Source: Desulfovibrio sp. G11 (GTDB lineage: Bacteria > Desulfobacterota > Desulfovibrionia > Desulfovibrionales > Desulfovibrionaceae). Taken from it: 64,000 nucleotides of DNA. The notes below the pieces were generated by a model. The model had not been told where the DNA came from. It did not search any database and was given only the letters and a program-made list of their open reading frames with translations. The stretch covers positions 372,001 through 436,000 of the forward strand of contig NZ_LT984798.1 in the NCBI RefSeq assembly GCF_900243745.1, written 5' to 3'. Positions 27,021 to 34,087 of the stretch are shown here, piece by piece (position 1 is the stretch's first letter; every line of letters starts with the position of its first letter). Position numbers and translations under genes: made by a program.

Positions 27021-27035
27021 TGGCACGACCTTTGC
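27021..27035 (+). promoter_or_regulatory. Sigma-54 promoter of the zraP operon
   Basis: TGGCACG-acct-TTGC matches the -24/-12 consensus at every key base and with correct spacing. Transcription would start near 27047, in front of the SHOCT-protein gene. Confidence 0.88.
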
Positions 27036-27128
27036 CTTATAAGAGCCAAGACAGCGCGAAGCGCAAACCGGTGACAGCGCCACCCCGCCTGGGTGCAGGC
27101 GCGCCCGGCCTCACCGGGAGGACACAAA

Positions 27129-27353
27129 ATGCATACTTGTTATTTTCAGAGTTTTTTCGGCTGGGGCGGCGGCTGGTTGGGAATGTTTCTTACAGTCATA
27201 GTGCTCGTGCTGGCGGTCTGCCTTATAAGCCGCCTGCTGACCAGAAAACGGTGCAACTTTGACCGGCGCGATTCGCTGAACATACTGAAACACCGCCTGG
27301 CATCCGGCGAAATAACGCAGGAAGAATACGAGAAGCTTAAAAACGTGATCTGA
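27129..27353 (+). CDS. Small membrane protein with SHOCT domain
   Basis: A 74-residue protein with an aromatic/Gly-rich N-terminus, one membrane helix at about residues 15-37 and a C-terminal SHOCT motif (LKHRLASGEITQEEYEKLK). SHOCT segments are short oligomerisation-type domains found at the ends of membrane-associated proteins. GGGAGG precedes the ATG at 27129; an upstream in-frame start at 27093 has no such site. It is the first gene after the sigma-54 promoter, so it probably belongs to the Zra metal/envelope stress response. The exact role is unknown. Confidence 0.8.
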   Translation: MHTCYFQSFFGWGGGWLGMFLTVIVLVLAVCLISRLLTRKRCNFDRRDSLNILKHRLASGEITQEEYEKLKNVI

Positions 27354-27412
27354 CCGCTTCTTTCAGAAAAACGGATCAAGATCACGAATATATACAAGAC
27401 AAGGAGAAAATC

Positions 27413-27610
27413 ATGAAAACCACAACCTTCAAACCTTCCATTCTGGTAGCATCCCTGGCCTTTGTTTTCGTCATGGCCCTCACCGTCCTGCCCTCTCAGG
27501 CCCAGACCGGTGCAAGCTCCAGCATTGCCTCTCCCTGGTGCGGCAACGGCAACGGTCACGGCGGGTACGGTCCCCACGGTCCCCATGGCGGAGGTCACAT
27601 GGGCCGGTAA
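27413..27610 (+). CDS. Small exported His/Gly-rich protein
   Basis: A 65-residue product with a clear signal peptide (cleavage near SQA-QT at about residue 31). The mature part is only some 35 residues, ending in a Gly/His/Pro-rich tail (GNGHGGYGPHGPHGGGHMGR) with six histidines and one cysteine. AAGGAG lies seven bases before the ATG. Position in the zraP operon and composition suggest a periplasmic metal-binding peptide. I do not recognise a family. Confidence 0.72.
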   Translation: MKTTTFKPSILVASLAFVFVMALTVLPSQAQTGASSSIASPWCGNGNGHGGYGPHGPHGGGHMGR

Positions 27611-27642
27611 GCCCAGGAACTGACGCCAACCAAGGACAACAC

Positions 27643-27813
27643 ATGAGACACCCTAAAAACATATGTTCTTGGCAGAAAAATTCTGCAACAGCGGCGTCAC
27701 TGTCCGGCTGCGGCGGCCATCGGGGGCCGGGCCTGCACGACAGAAAAGGCACATACGGCCCCCGGAATTTACCCGGACTTTACAGGCGCTCAACACAGCC
27801 CCAAAGCAAATAA
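27643..27813 (+). CDS. Possible 56-residue protein between the His-rich gene and zraP
   Basis: AAGGA sits six bases upstream of the ATG at 27643, and the frame is open to a TAA at 27813, just 40 bases before zraP. The product is basic, contains two Cys and two His, and shows no signal peptide or known domain. The spacing within the operon is the main argument; composition gives no support. It may be an untranslated spacer. Confidence 0.35.
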   Translation: MRHPKNICSWQKNSATAASLSGCGGHRGPGLHDRKGTYGPRNLPGLYRRSTQPQSK

Positions 27814-27852
27814 AAACCCTCGGCTCAGACCGAAATCATAAAGGATACCACC

Positions 27853-28383
27853 ATGAAGACATCCAAAATAGCTTCCACCACCGCGGCTCTCGCTCTTGTG
27901 GCCCTGCTTGGCACAGCCGGCATCGCCAGCGCCCAGCACGGCAACCCCTCCGGTCCCCACATGGGTCCGCACATGAGCATGACCACCGAACAGATGAACG
28001 CTATGGACAGCATCCATAAGGAATTCGGCCCCAAGATGCAGCCCCTGCTGCAGCAGAAGTACGGCAAGCAGGCCGAGATCAATGCCCTGCTCTATCAGGG
28101 AGTAAAGGCCGATGACCCCAGGATTCAGGCCCTGCAGAAAGAAGTGAAGGATGTGGACGGCAAGCTGTACCAGCTTGATGCCGCCATGCGCAAGCAGATG
28201 CAGGACAAGGGCCTGCCCTACATGGGCGCCCACGGCATGGGACGCGGCATGATGGGCGATTGCCCCGGCATGAGCGGACGCGGCATGGGACGCGGCATGC
28301 ACGGCCAGGGTCACGGAATGGGCCACGGCATGTACGGCACCATGGATCAGAATGCCGCTACCCCTGACACCAAGCAGAACTAA
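27853..28383 (+). CDS. zraP: Zinc resistance-associated protein ZraP
   Basis: A 176-residue periplasmic protein with a signal peptide (cleavage near ASA-QH at about residue 27). Next comes a helical LTXXQ-like domain with MTTEQMNAMDSI, where ZraP-type proteins form a decameric, zinc-binding chaperone. The C-terminal 60 residues are Gly/Met/His-rich (GMGRGMMGDCPGM), a metal-binding tail. It is the last gene of the sigma-54-driven operon divergent from zraSR and is the classic output of that system, where it also tunes ZraSR signalling. Confidence 0.9.
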   Translation: MKTSKIASTTAALALVALLGTAGIASAQHGNPSGPHMGPHMSMTTEQMNAMDSIHKEFGPKMQPLLQQKYGKQAEINALLYQGVKADDPRIQALQKEVKDVDGKLYQLDAAMRKQMQDKGLPYMGAHGMGRGMMGDCPGMSGRGMGRGMHGQGHGMGHGMYGTMDQNAATPDTKQN

Positions 28384-28648
28384 AGCAGCCCCTTTTATCA
28401 GAGCCACCTTGCAACACCCAACCCTCCAGTCGTCGGGCGGCTGTTACAAGCAGCCGCCCGCCGCCGGAACAGCGCAAGTTGCCTGCGCGTCCTCCGGTGG
28501 AGACCATGAACCCTTCTCCTGAAAGACATCTCCTCCCAGGCTGATGTTCCCGAAGCAGACTTCCCCCATGCGGCCGGGGCTGAACGACCCGCAAAAGACG
28601 CCCCGGCCGAAACAGAACACGCAGAACATACCCACACTCCAAGGCACG
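28384..28648 (+). other. Region after zraP with possible decayed reading frame
   Basis: Two overlapping plus-strand frames look protein-like. One runs to a TGA near 28533 and ends in CASSGGDHEPFS. The other continues shortly after, with KDISSQADVPEADFPHAAG, and ends in the terminator stem near 28670. Together they resemble a small Cys/His-containing protein split by a frameshift, but no start codon with a binding site is obvious. Confidence 0.3.
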
Positions 28649-28683
28649 AAAAGGCCGTGAATCCCTGAAATTCACGGCCTTTT
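28649..28683 (+). terminator. Terminator of the zraP operon
   Basis: Perfect 13-bp stem (aaaaggccgtgaa at 28649-28661 with ttcacggcctttt at 28671-28683), 9-base loop, T-rich 3' side. Confidence 0.88.
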
Positions 28684-28724
28684 CATTTGCAAGGCAGAAA
28701 GCCAGAACAGTCCTGTAGCGCCGC

Positions 28725-28826
28725 ATGCGGTACGGCGCGCCGCAACGTGGCAGGCTGCCTGCCTGGAAACGCGATTTCTTTCAGACAGGGCAACATCCTT
28801 GAAATATCCTGTATTTCAAGGACAAC
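28725..28826. repeat. Hairpin-rich intergenic repeat, probable family 1 variant
   Basis: Contains a GCGCGCCG-type core (ggtacggcgcgccgcaacg) like those at 34058 and 54030. A 10-bp hairpin (ccttgaaata with tatttcaagg) at 28802-28826 resembles the closing hairpin of the copy at 38508. It lies just past the 3' end of the minus-strand gene at 28842. Confidence 0.45.
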
Positions 28827-28841
28827 CTACTCCAGACGTTT

Positions 28842-29378
28842 CTAAACGTTATAATCACCACGGTTGAATTTGAACTTTTCTGTGGCGGCAAGCACCTCCA
28901 GATTGTTCACCAGGGTATCCAGGCCGGGGTTTTGCCCGCGCAGGCCCGCGGTATTTTCTTTCAGGGCGCTTACCTGTCCGTCAATTCCCTGCAACAGGGC
29001 ATATGCCTCGCGCAAGGAACCTCCCCTGCCGGCATCGCCCAAGGTGTTGACGTACGAGTCCCACATGTCAAGAGTACCCGAAGCCTGGGTAAAAGCCTCG
29101 CGCAATACATCCTCATGCGGGTCCACGTCGTTGTTTTCGCCGGTAACGCCCAGCAGCATCTGGCTTATCATGGAAGCCTGCGATGCCTGGGCCGCCTGCA
29201 TGCCCTGCCCGCCGGAAACGGCTCCGGCGGAAGGGAAGGCCCCTGCGCCGCCCAGCCCAAGCTGCTCGGCAAGGGCTGCCTCAAAACCGGCACCCTGCCC
29301 GGCGGGCTTATGAGCCGTGCCGGCAGACTGCTCCTGCTGGCGCAGCAGGGCTGCCAGTTGTTCATTATTGATCTTCAT
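28842..29378 (-). CDS. Conserved-type unknown protein with a sigma-54 promoter
   Basis: A 178-residue soluble protein without signal peptide or membrane helix. It is helical and Gln/Ala/Gly-rich in the first third (LAALLRQQEQ, QAAQASQASMISQ), with a likely coiled region at the C-terminus (LVNNLEVLAATEKFKFNRGD). GGAGG lies four bases before the ATG at 29378. A sigma-54-type promoter lies about 40 bases upstream of the ATG. The first third recalls flagellar hook/rod accessory proteins, but I cannot assign a family. It is divergent from uspA. Confidence 0.75.
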   Translation of the reverse strand: MKINNEQLAALLRQQEQSAGTAHKPAGQGAGFEAALAEQLGLGGAGAFPSAGAVSGGQGMQAAQASQASMISQMLLGVTGENNDVDPHEDVLREAFTQASGTLDMWDSYVNTLGDAGRGGSLREAYALLQGIDGQVSALKENTAGLRGQNPGLDTLVNNLEVLAATEKFKFNRGDYNV

Positions 29379-29419
29379 GTCGCCTCCAGGGTTGGCGTTC
29401 CGCATTTTGCCGCATTTAA

Positions 29420-29435
29420 TGCAAAAATGCTGCCA
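29420..29435 (-). promoter_or_regulatory. Sigma-54 promoter candidate for the 28842-29378 gene
   Basis: On the minus strand TGGCAGC-attt-TTGCA has GG and GC at the correct 12-base spacing and one mismatch to the -24 element. Transcription would start near 29409, leaving a leader of about 30 bases with the ribosome-binding site. Confidence 0.7.
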
Positions 29436-29533
29436 AGGCTCTTTCAGCCTTAATTGCCTGTTTTTACGGCATCCCCCTTGCACCGGGAGAGGAAAATTTT
29501 TCCGCACACCAAACATATGCCCTGCGAAATGTC

Positions 29534-29562
29534 TTGTCTATTGCTGTAAAAAAACCTAAAAT
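29534..29562 (+). promoter_or_regulatory. Sigma-70-type promoter candidate for uspA
   Basis: TTGTCT, a 17-base spacer and TAAAAT at 29557-29562. It would give a leader of about 105 bases that includes a GC-rich hairpin (ccgccgcacggcgg). Confidence 0.5.
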
Positions 29563-29673
29563 TTCACAAAGATTACCCTCAGCAGTCCTTAAACCGCCGC
29601 ACGGCGGCAAAACATGGTTGCGGAGACTGTATCTTTACTAACCCTAGCATCCCACGGGGAACAGGAGCTTGCC

Positions 29674-30114
29674 ATGAAGGAAATCAAAAAGATTCTTTGC
29701 GCGGTAGACCTCTCCGAACACAGCAAGGATGTGGCCGAATATGCAGTTCTGCTTGCGAAGGGCTTTAACGCAAGCGTTGTGGTTGTTTACACTGCGCCTT
29801 CGCTGAGTCAGTATGTGGGCTTTCATGTGCCCCCCAACACCATCGAAAACTTTGTGGGCGAAATAGTATCCGGCGCCGAAAAATCCATGGAATCTTTCGT
29901 AGCCGAAAATTTCGCAGGGGTCGAATCCACGGGCAAGGTTCTTATCGGCTACGCGGCTGAAGAAATTCTGGCGCACGCCAATGAGGAAAAAGTAGACGTC
30001 ATCGTTATGGGAACCCACGGCCGCAAGGGCATTGACCGCATTCTTTTCGGCTCGGTAGCCGAAAAGGTGGTAAAAAACGCCGACATGCCCGTGCTGACAG
30101 TGCGCCCCAGCTAG
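29674..30114 (+). CDS. Universal stress protein (UspA family)
   Basis: A 146-residue single-domain Usp. The N-terminal strand KKILCAVDLSEHSKDVAEYA and the C-terminal nucleotide-binding motif GTHGRKGIDRILFGSVAEKV (G-2x-G-9x-G-S type) indicate an ATP-binding member. AGGAG precedes the ATG at 29674; the frame extends upstream to 29614 without support. It is monocistronic, with a terminator-like hairpin at 30272. Usp proteins accumulate under starvation or stress; the specific trigger here is unknown. Confidence 0.92.
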   Translation: MKEIKKILCAVDLSEHSKDVAEYAVLLAKGFNASVVVVYTAPSLSQYVGFHVPPNTIENFVGEIVSGAEKSMESFVAENFAGVESTGKVLIGYAAEEILAHANEEKVDVIVMGTHGRKGIDRILFGSVAEKVVKNADMPVLTVRPS

Positions 30115-30271
30115 GCAGCCGACGCCTTTTGCCCCGACTTTACGCAGAAGATGTGAGTAAAAGGCAGTGCTGCGCATCGTTGCCGCAGAATGTCACACCC
30201 GGGCCGCGTCTCCATAAAGGGGCGCGGCCCGAAACAGAAATACGGGCCGCTTCGGCTTTTGGCCCACTGAG

Positions 30272-30298
30272 ATCCGCCGGATGAAAAGGCGGATTTTT
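30272..30298 (+). terminator. Terminator candidate downstream of uspA
   Basis: Seven-base stem (atccgcc with ggcggat), 9-base loop, five T at 30294-30298. Confidence 0.6.
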
Positions 30299-30536
30299 AC
30301 CGAAAGCCATCCCGCCCCACGGCAAGCCTCACAGGCGGCATGCGCGGCTACAGTGGCACCATCGCCCGGCCTCGCCAACGGATTTTTTGAATTTTGCGAT
30401 AAATATTCCCAAAGTTTTACGGCGCACACATAATAGCGCTGCTGCCTTCACCCGCGCCAGCCTTTCGGGCAACGCATGAAGCCGCGTTACGCCTTCATGG
30501 CGGGTGTCTGCCTGCGCAGACGCCGGAACCGTTTCA

Positions 30537-30571
30537 AGATGACATTGTCTGGAACTTCGAGATGACATTGT
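30537..30571 (+). promoter_or_regulatory. Direct repeats upstream of hisC-cmk
   Basis: AGATGACATTGT is repeated exactly at 30537-30548 and 30560-30571 (23-base period), each preceded by GGAAC a few bases upstream. The second copy also sits inside GGAAC...GTTCC. This looks like an operator of two half-sites, about 70-100 bases before the hisC start. Confidence 0.45.
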
Positions 30572-30639
30572 TCCATCCCGAATAATCTGTCAGACTAAAC
30601 GCTTGTTGCCGGGTACACCATGCCGGTAATGGAGAAAGC

Positions 30640-31800
30640 ATGTTTCAGATCAGCGTGCGGCAGGAAATTCTTGCCCTCAAGGCCTATGTTCCCGGCCTGT
30701 CCATTGCTGAAATCCAGCAAAAATACGGCCTTGCCCAGGTCATCAAAATGGCCAGCAACGAAAACCCGCTGGGCATGCCGCCCCTGGCCATACAGGCCGT
30801 GCAACGCCATGCCGACATGGGCTTTCGCTACCCCCAGGGCGGCAATCCCCGTCTGGTGGAGGCGCTGGCCCGCAGGCACTGCCTTGAGCCTGCCCGCGTA
30901 GTCGTTGGCAACGGTTCGGATGAGATCATAGACCTGCTTATCCGCATCATGGCCGAACCGGGTATACACAACCTCGTATGCTTTGACCCCTGTTTCAGCA
31001 TTTATCCCATTCAGGGACGCATCGGCGGCGTCGAGGTGCGGCGGCAGCCTCTCAATGACGACTTTTCCTTTGACTTTGACGCCCTTCTTTCGCATGTGGA
31101 CGACAACACCCGCCTTGTGTTTGTGACCACACCCGATAATCCCTCCGGCTATTGTCCCCCGCGTGAAGCCGTGGCGCAACTGGCCCGCCGTCTGGCGGAA
31201 ACCGCGCCCCGCTGCCTGCTGGTTGTGGACGAAGCCTATATGGATTTTGCCGAAAATGAGCAGGAATCATCCCTGCTGGCCAGTGGTATCCTACCGGAAA
31301 ACACGGCATTTCTCCGCACATTCTCCAAAAGCTTCGGTCTGGCGGGACTGCGCGTGGGCTACGGCATTCTGCCCCCGGGGCTGGCCGACTTCTGGTGGCG
31401 GGCGCGACTGCCTTTTTCCGTCAACATTCTGGCAGAAGAAGCCGCTTTGGCGGCGCTTGCCGATACGGCCTTTCTTGACGCGACCATGCACACCGTACGC
31501 CGGGGCCGCAATGTCCTTACTGTAGGGCTGACCGCACTGGGTTGCATGGTCTGGCCCAGCGCGGCCAACTTTGTACTCTTCAGACTGCCGGAAAACACCC
31601 TTGGCGCTCAGGACTGTTTCGAGGCCCTGCTGCGGCGCGGCATTATCATACGCCCGCTCAAAAGCTATAACCTGCCGGAACATTTGCGGGTCAGCGTGGG
31701 CAACAAGGATGAAAACAGGGCCTTTCTGGCCGCTATGGACGCAATTTTGCTGGAAAAGCACAGAGCCGCCAACGGCCTTGAAAACAAGGAGCTGAAATGA
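30640..31800 (+). CDS. hisC: Histidinol-phosphate aminotransferase
   Basis: A 386-residue fold-type I PLP aminotransferase of histidine biosynthesis. It converts imidazole-acetol phosphate to histidinol phosphate. Family blocks are KMASNENPLGMPP, NGSDEIIDLL, TTPDNPSGYCPP and VVDEAYMDFA. The PLP lysine, about residue 230, is in TFSKSFGLAGLRVGYG. GGAGA precedes the ATG. The stop overlaps the cmk start (ATGA). Some HisC-type enzymes also use aromatic amino acids. Confidence 0.93.
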   Translation: MFQISVRQEILALKAYVPGLSIAEIQQKYGLAQVIKMASNENPLGMPPLAIQAVQRHADMGFRYPQGGNPRLVEALARRHCLEPARVVVGNGSDEIIDLLIRIMAEPGIHNLVCFDPCFSIYPIQGRIGGVEVRRQPLNDDFSFDFDALLSHVDDNTRLVFVTTPDNPSGYCPPREAVAQLARRLAETAPRCLLVVDEAYMDFAENEQESSLLASGILPENTAFLRTFSKSFGLAGLRVGYGILPPGLADFWWRARLPFSVNILAEEAALAALADTAFLDATMHTVRRGRNVLTVGLTALGCMVWPSAANFVLFRLPENTLGAQDCFEALLRRGIIIRPLKSYNLPEHLRVSVGNKDENRAFLAAMDAILLEKHRAANGLENKELK

Positions 31801-32489
31801 GTGCGCGCCTGCCTGTGGTGACGCTGGACGGCCCTGCCGGAGTAGGCAAAACCACCCTGGCCCGCCGCATGGCTGAAAGCCTGGGGCTTGCCTATCTGGA
31901 TACCGGGGCCATGTTTCGCTGCATGGCTCTCAAGCTGGGACCGGGAGCAGAAAAGCTGCCGGAAGAAGAATTGCGCGCCCGCTGCGCCCACTGGACCTTC
32001 AGCCTGGGAGGCATGGGGCAGCAGTCTACCCTGTTCTGCAACGGCGTGGCTGTGCGCGGCGAAGTGCGCACTGAAGAAGTGGGGATGCTGGCCGCACGCA
32101 TAGCCACAGTGCCTGTGGTGCGCGATATCTTACGCCAGACGCAGCGCGCCATTGGCGAAAGTTCTGCCCTTGTAGCAGAAGGCCGGGATATGGGGACCGT
32201 GGTTTTTCCCGATGCGCGCTTCAAGTTTTTTCTTGATGCCGCCCCGGAAGTGCGGGCCATGCGCCGCCTGCGCGATCTTGAAGAAAGAGGCGAAGCTGCC
32301 GAACTGACAAGCCTTACGGAACAGATACGCCAGCGCGATGCTCTGGACCGCAATCGCGCCGTGGCTCCGTTGCGCCCCGCTCCCGATGCCCTCATTGTAG
32401 ACACCTCCCATCTGGATATTTCGGGAGTGCTCGGCGTTATGCTGCATCATATCAGTGTGCATGGCGGACCGCAGAGCCTGCGCGGCTAG
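31797..32489 (+). CDS. cmk: Cytidylate kinase
   Basis: A 230-residue P-loop kinase that phosphorylates CMP and dCMP. The P-loop GPAGVGKTTLARRMAE is at residues 11-26, and YLDTGAMFRCMA and VAEGRDMGTVVFP, the CMP-binding blocks, follow. A lid region with arginines (RRLRDLEERG) and QIRQRDALDRNRAVAPLR complete the family pattern. It overlaps hisC by four bases, suggesting coupled translation. Confidence 0.95.
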   Translation: MSARLPVVTLDGPAGVGKTTLARRMAESLGLAYLDTGAMFRCMALKLGPGAEKLPEEELRARCAHWTFSLGGMGQQSTLFCNGVAVRGEVRTEEVGMLAARIATVPVVRDILRQTQRAIGESSALVAEGRDMGTVVFPDARFKFFLDAAPEVRAMRRLRDLEERGEAAELTSLTEQIRQRDALDRNRAVAPLRPAPDALIVDTSHLDISGVLGVMLHHISVHGGPQSLRG

Positions 32490-32667
32490 AGTCATTCTCC
32501 TTCAAAAGGCCCCTTGGCGCATACCCGGGGCCTTGCAAGAGAATGCACCGGCAACGGTTTTTTGCTGTCCATCGCCAACCCGCCAAGCGGTCAAAATCCG
32601 CCCGTTGACAGAATGGTGTTGTGTGGAGCCGCAACGCAGGCATATCCCTCGCCGCTAAAGCAATATA

Positions 32668-32740
32668 ATGCTTAAACTGCTCTGGCAACTGCGTGAGCAG
32701 CCGCCCGTGAATGTTGCAGGCACAATTTATTTACGCTGTT
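32668..32740 (+). repeat. Dispersed intergenic repeat, family 2, degenerate copy
   Basis: The segment AAACTGCTCTGGCAACTGCG followed by TGAGCAGCCGCCCG parallels AAACTGCCCTGGCGGCTGG followed by TGAGCAGGCGTCCG at 48006, with several changes. Confidence 0.5.
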
Positions 32741-32833
32741 ACACGTCGCAACAAGCTTGTCTTCAATTTTGAGAAATATATTCTCAGAGTTGAAATGCCT
32801 GACAACCCTGAAACACCTTCATCCCACATTCTG

Positions 32834-32875
32834 AAACCGCCTTTTGCTCAAAAGCGAAAGGCGGTTTTCGTTTTA
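32834..32875 (+). terminator. Terminator downstream of hisC-cmk
   Basis: 11-bp stem (aaaccgccttt at 32834-32844 with aaaggcggttt at 32857-32867), then tcgttttattt. Confidence 0.8.
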
Positions 32876-33029
32876 TTTAGTAAACCATTCCAGGCAGCGG
32901 CAAAACCTGCCCTTCTTCATCAGATGATGCCGGACTTTTGGCGCTCGGGGCAGGACGCCTTTGCCTATGCGCCTTAAAAACCCTACCCATTGAAAAATAT
33001 CATCATGATTTTATTGCATAATTATATTT

Positions 33030-33045
33030 TGGCATGAGCAGTGCA
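33030..33045 (+). promoter_or_regulatory. Sigma-54 promoter candidate for the TPR gene
   Basis: TGGCATG-agca-GTGCA keeps the invariant GG and GC at the right spacing with two mismatches. It is embedded in an AT-rich stretch 68 bases before the start codon. Confidence 0.55.
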
Positions 33046-33112
33046 TAACACTGGGCAAGCCAATGGCGCATACAGCGCCTTGCACAAACCAGCCTCAGTT
33101 GGGGAGGAAAAT

Positions 33113-33676
33113 ATGAGCAATCAGCTGGATTACGAAATCAATAAAGAATTGGGCGAGTGCTACCTGTTCATGGGTGACTTTGACAAGGCCGAGGAATACT
33201 ACCGCAAGGCTGCCAACAGCAGCACGCAGAGCGATGCCCCCTATCTGGGCCTGGCTACTGTGGCCGTGCAGCGGGCTGAACTGGACAAGGCCCTGGTGCT
33301 TTACCAGAAAGCCGCCTCGGTAGAAGAAACCGACAAAGCCCTGTGCGGCATCGGCCTGATCCATATGGAACAGGGTCAGCATCAGGAAGCTTTTGACAAT
33401 TTTGCCCGCGCCCTCAACAAGAACGCTGAAAATATCGTGGCGCTGAACTGCCTTGTGCGCGAAGCCTATCAGCTGGGTTGCGTCGAGAGCGTGCTGCCCT
33501 ACCTGGAAGACACCCTGAATACCGGTGTGGAAGCCGAGGCCGTGCGCGTAACCCTGGCCGGTTGCCTTATCTATCTCGGCCGTGGAGAAGAGGCCCGCAT
33601 CCACCTTGAAGCTGTGCTCGGCGCCAACCCGGCGAACAACAGCGCTAAAGAACTTTTCGACACCATGGCTGCCTAG
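33113..33676 (+). CDS. Tetratricopeptide-repeat protein
   Basis: A 187-residue soluble protein made of about four TPR units. The first is ELGECYLFMGDFDKAEEYYR, the next GLATVAVQRAELDKALVLYQ, then GLIHMEQGQHQEAFDNFARA. GGGGAGG precedes the ATG at 33113; the frame is open upstream to 33041 without support. No signal peptide or catalytic domain is present, so it should act as a protein-protein adaptor. In this group such small TPR proteins are often linked to motility or polysaccharide systems; nothing adjacent shows which. Confidence 0.88.
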   Translation: MSNQLDYEINKELGECYLFMGDFDKAEEYYRKAANSSTQSDAPYLGLATVAVQRAELDKALVLYQKAASVEETDKALCGIGLIHMEQGQHQEAFDNFARALNKNAENIVALNCLVREAYQLGCVESVLPYLEDTLNTGVEAEAVRVTLAGCLIYLGRGEEARIHLEAVLGANPANNSAKELFDTMAA

Positions 33677-33726
33677 CCATGGCCCCCGGGCCAGGCCGCT
33701 GCCAGAACATACTCCCCTCCCCACAT

Positions 33727-33770
33727 GATTTTCCGGCCCCTGGCAGGTGCCGGGGGCCGGAAAATCTTTT
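33727..33770 (+). terminator. Terminator after the TPR gene
   Basis: 14-bp perfect stem (gattttccggcccc at 33727-33740 with ggggccggaaaatc at 33753-33766), then four T. Confidence 0.85.
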
Positions 33771-33840
33771 CGCAGGGGAACACGGCACTACTTGCCCTCT
33801 GCGCATCATGCCGTTGGCGTATATGGCAACGCAGACAAAG

Positions 33841-33876
33841 CTAAAAATCCCTGAAGATTTCTTCAGGGATTTTTAG
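33841..33876. terminator. Bidirectional terminator
   Basis: 16-bp perfect stem (ctaaaaatccctgaag with cttcagggatttttag) around a 4-base loop; A/T tracts on both sides let it work in either direction. Confidence 0.85.
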
Positions 33877-33897
33877 CAGTTTCACGGCAGGCATTGC

Positions 33898-34010
33898 AGA
33901 GCATTTCACACTTGAAATGCTCTACAAGGATTTGTCTCAAAATCCTTGTCGCCAAATGACTGCAGGACGGCTTTGCCGACCGTCAAGCAATCATTTGAAG
34001 CGTTAATTGC
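33898..34010 (+). repeat. Three-hairpin intergenic repeat, copy 1
   Basis: Three stem-loops in a row: gagcatttca/tgaaatgctc (33899-33922), acaaggattt/aaatccttgt (33924-33949) and aaatgactgc/gcaatcattt (33954-33996) enclosing a GC-rich inner stem. An almost identical copy lies at 60606-60727 in the other orientation. Confidence 0.92.
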
Positions 34011-34087
34011 TAGCGTTAAGAAAATTTAAATACCCCTAACGCTGCACGAGGGTGCAGCGCGCCGTAACACGGCGGGCAACATGCAGG

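Larger units (their letters stand above)
30115..30639. other. Gap between uspA and hisC
   Basis: No gene is supported. It holds two GC-rich hairpins (gggccgcg with cgcggccc at 30199-30228, and the terminator at 30272) and the direct repeats at 30537-30571 described separately. Confidence 0.55.
32490..33112. other. Gap between cmk and the TPR gene
   Basis: No convincing gene. It contains a family 2 repeat copy near 32668, a terminator at 32834 and the sigma-54 promoter candidate at 33030. A short open frame at 32711-32977 has no binding site and crosses the terminator, so it is not called. Confidence 0.6.
33677..34087. other. Terminator and repeat region between the TPR and GGDEF genes
   Basis: This gap holds two terminators and the three-hairpin repeat listed below. 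A short repeat core at 34035-34085 (ctgcacgagggtgcag and cgccgtaacacggcg stems) is shared with the copies at 38508 and 53937. No gene is supported. Confidence 0.7.

Noticed and set aside
32711..32977. Small gene of 88 codons
   Set aside because: It runs through a strong terminator and has no ribosome-binding site.
33898..34085. CRISPR array
   Set aside because: The repeats are different hairpins in a row, not equal repeats with spacers, and no cas genes are present.
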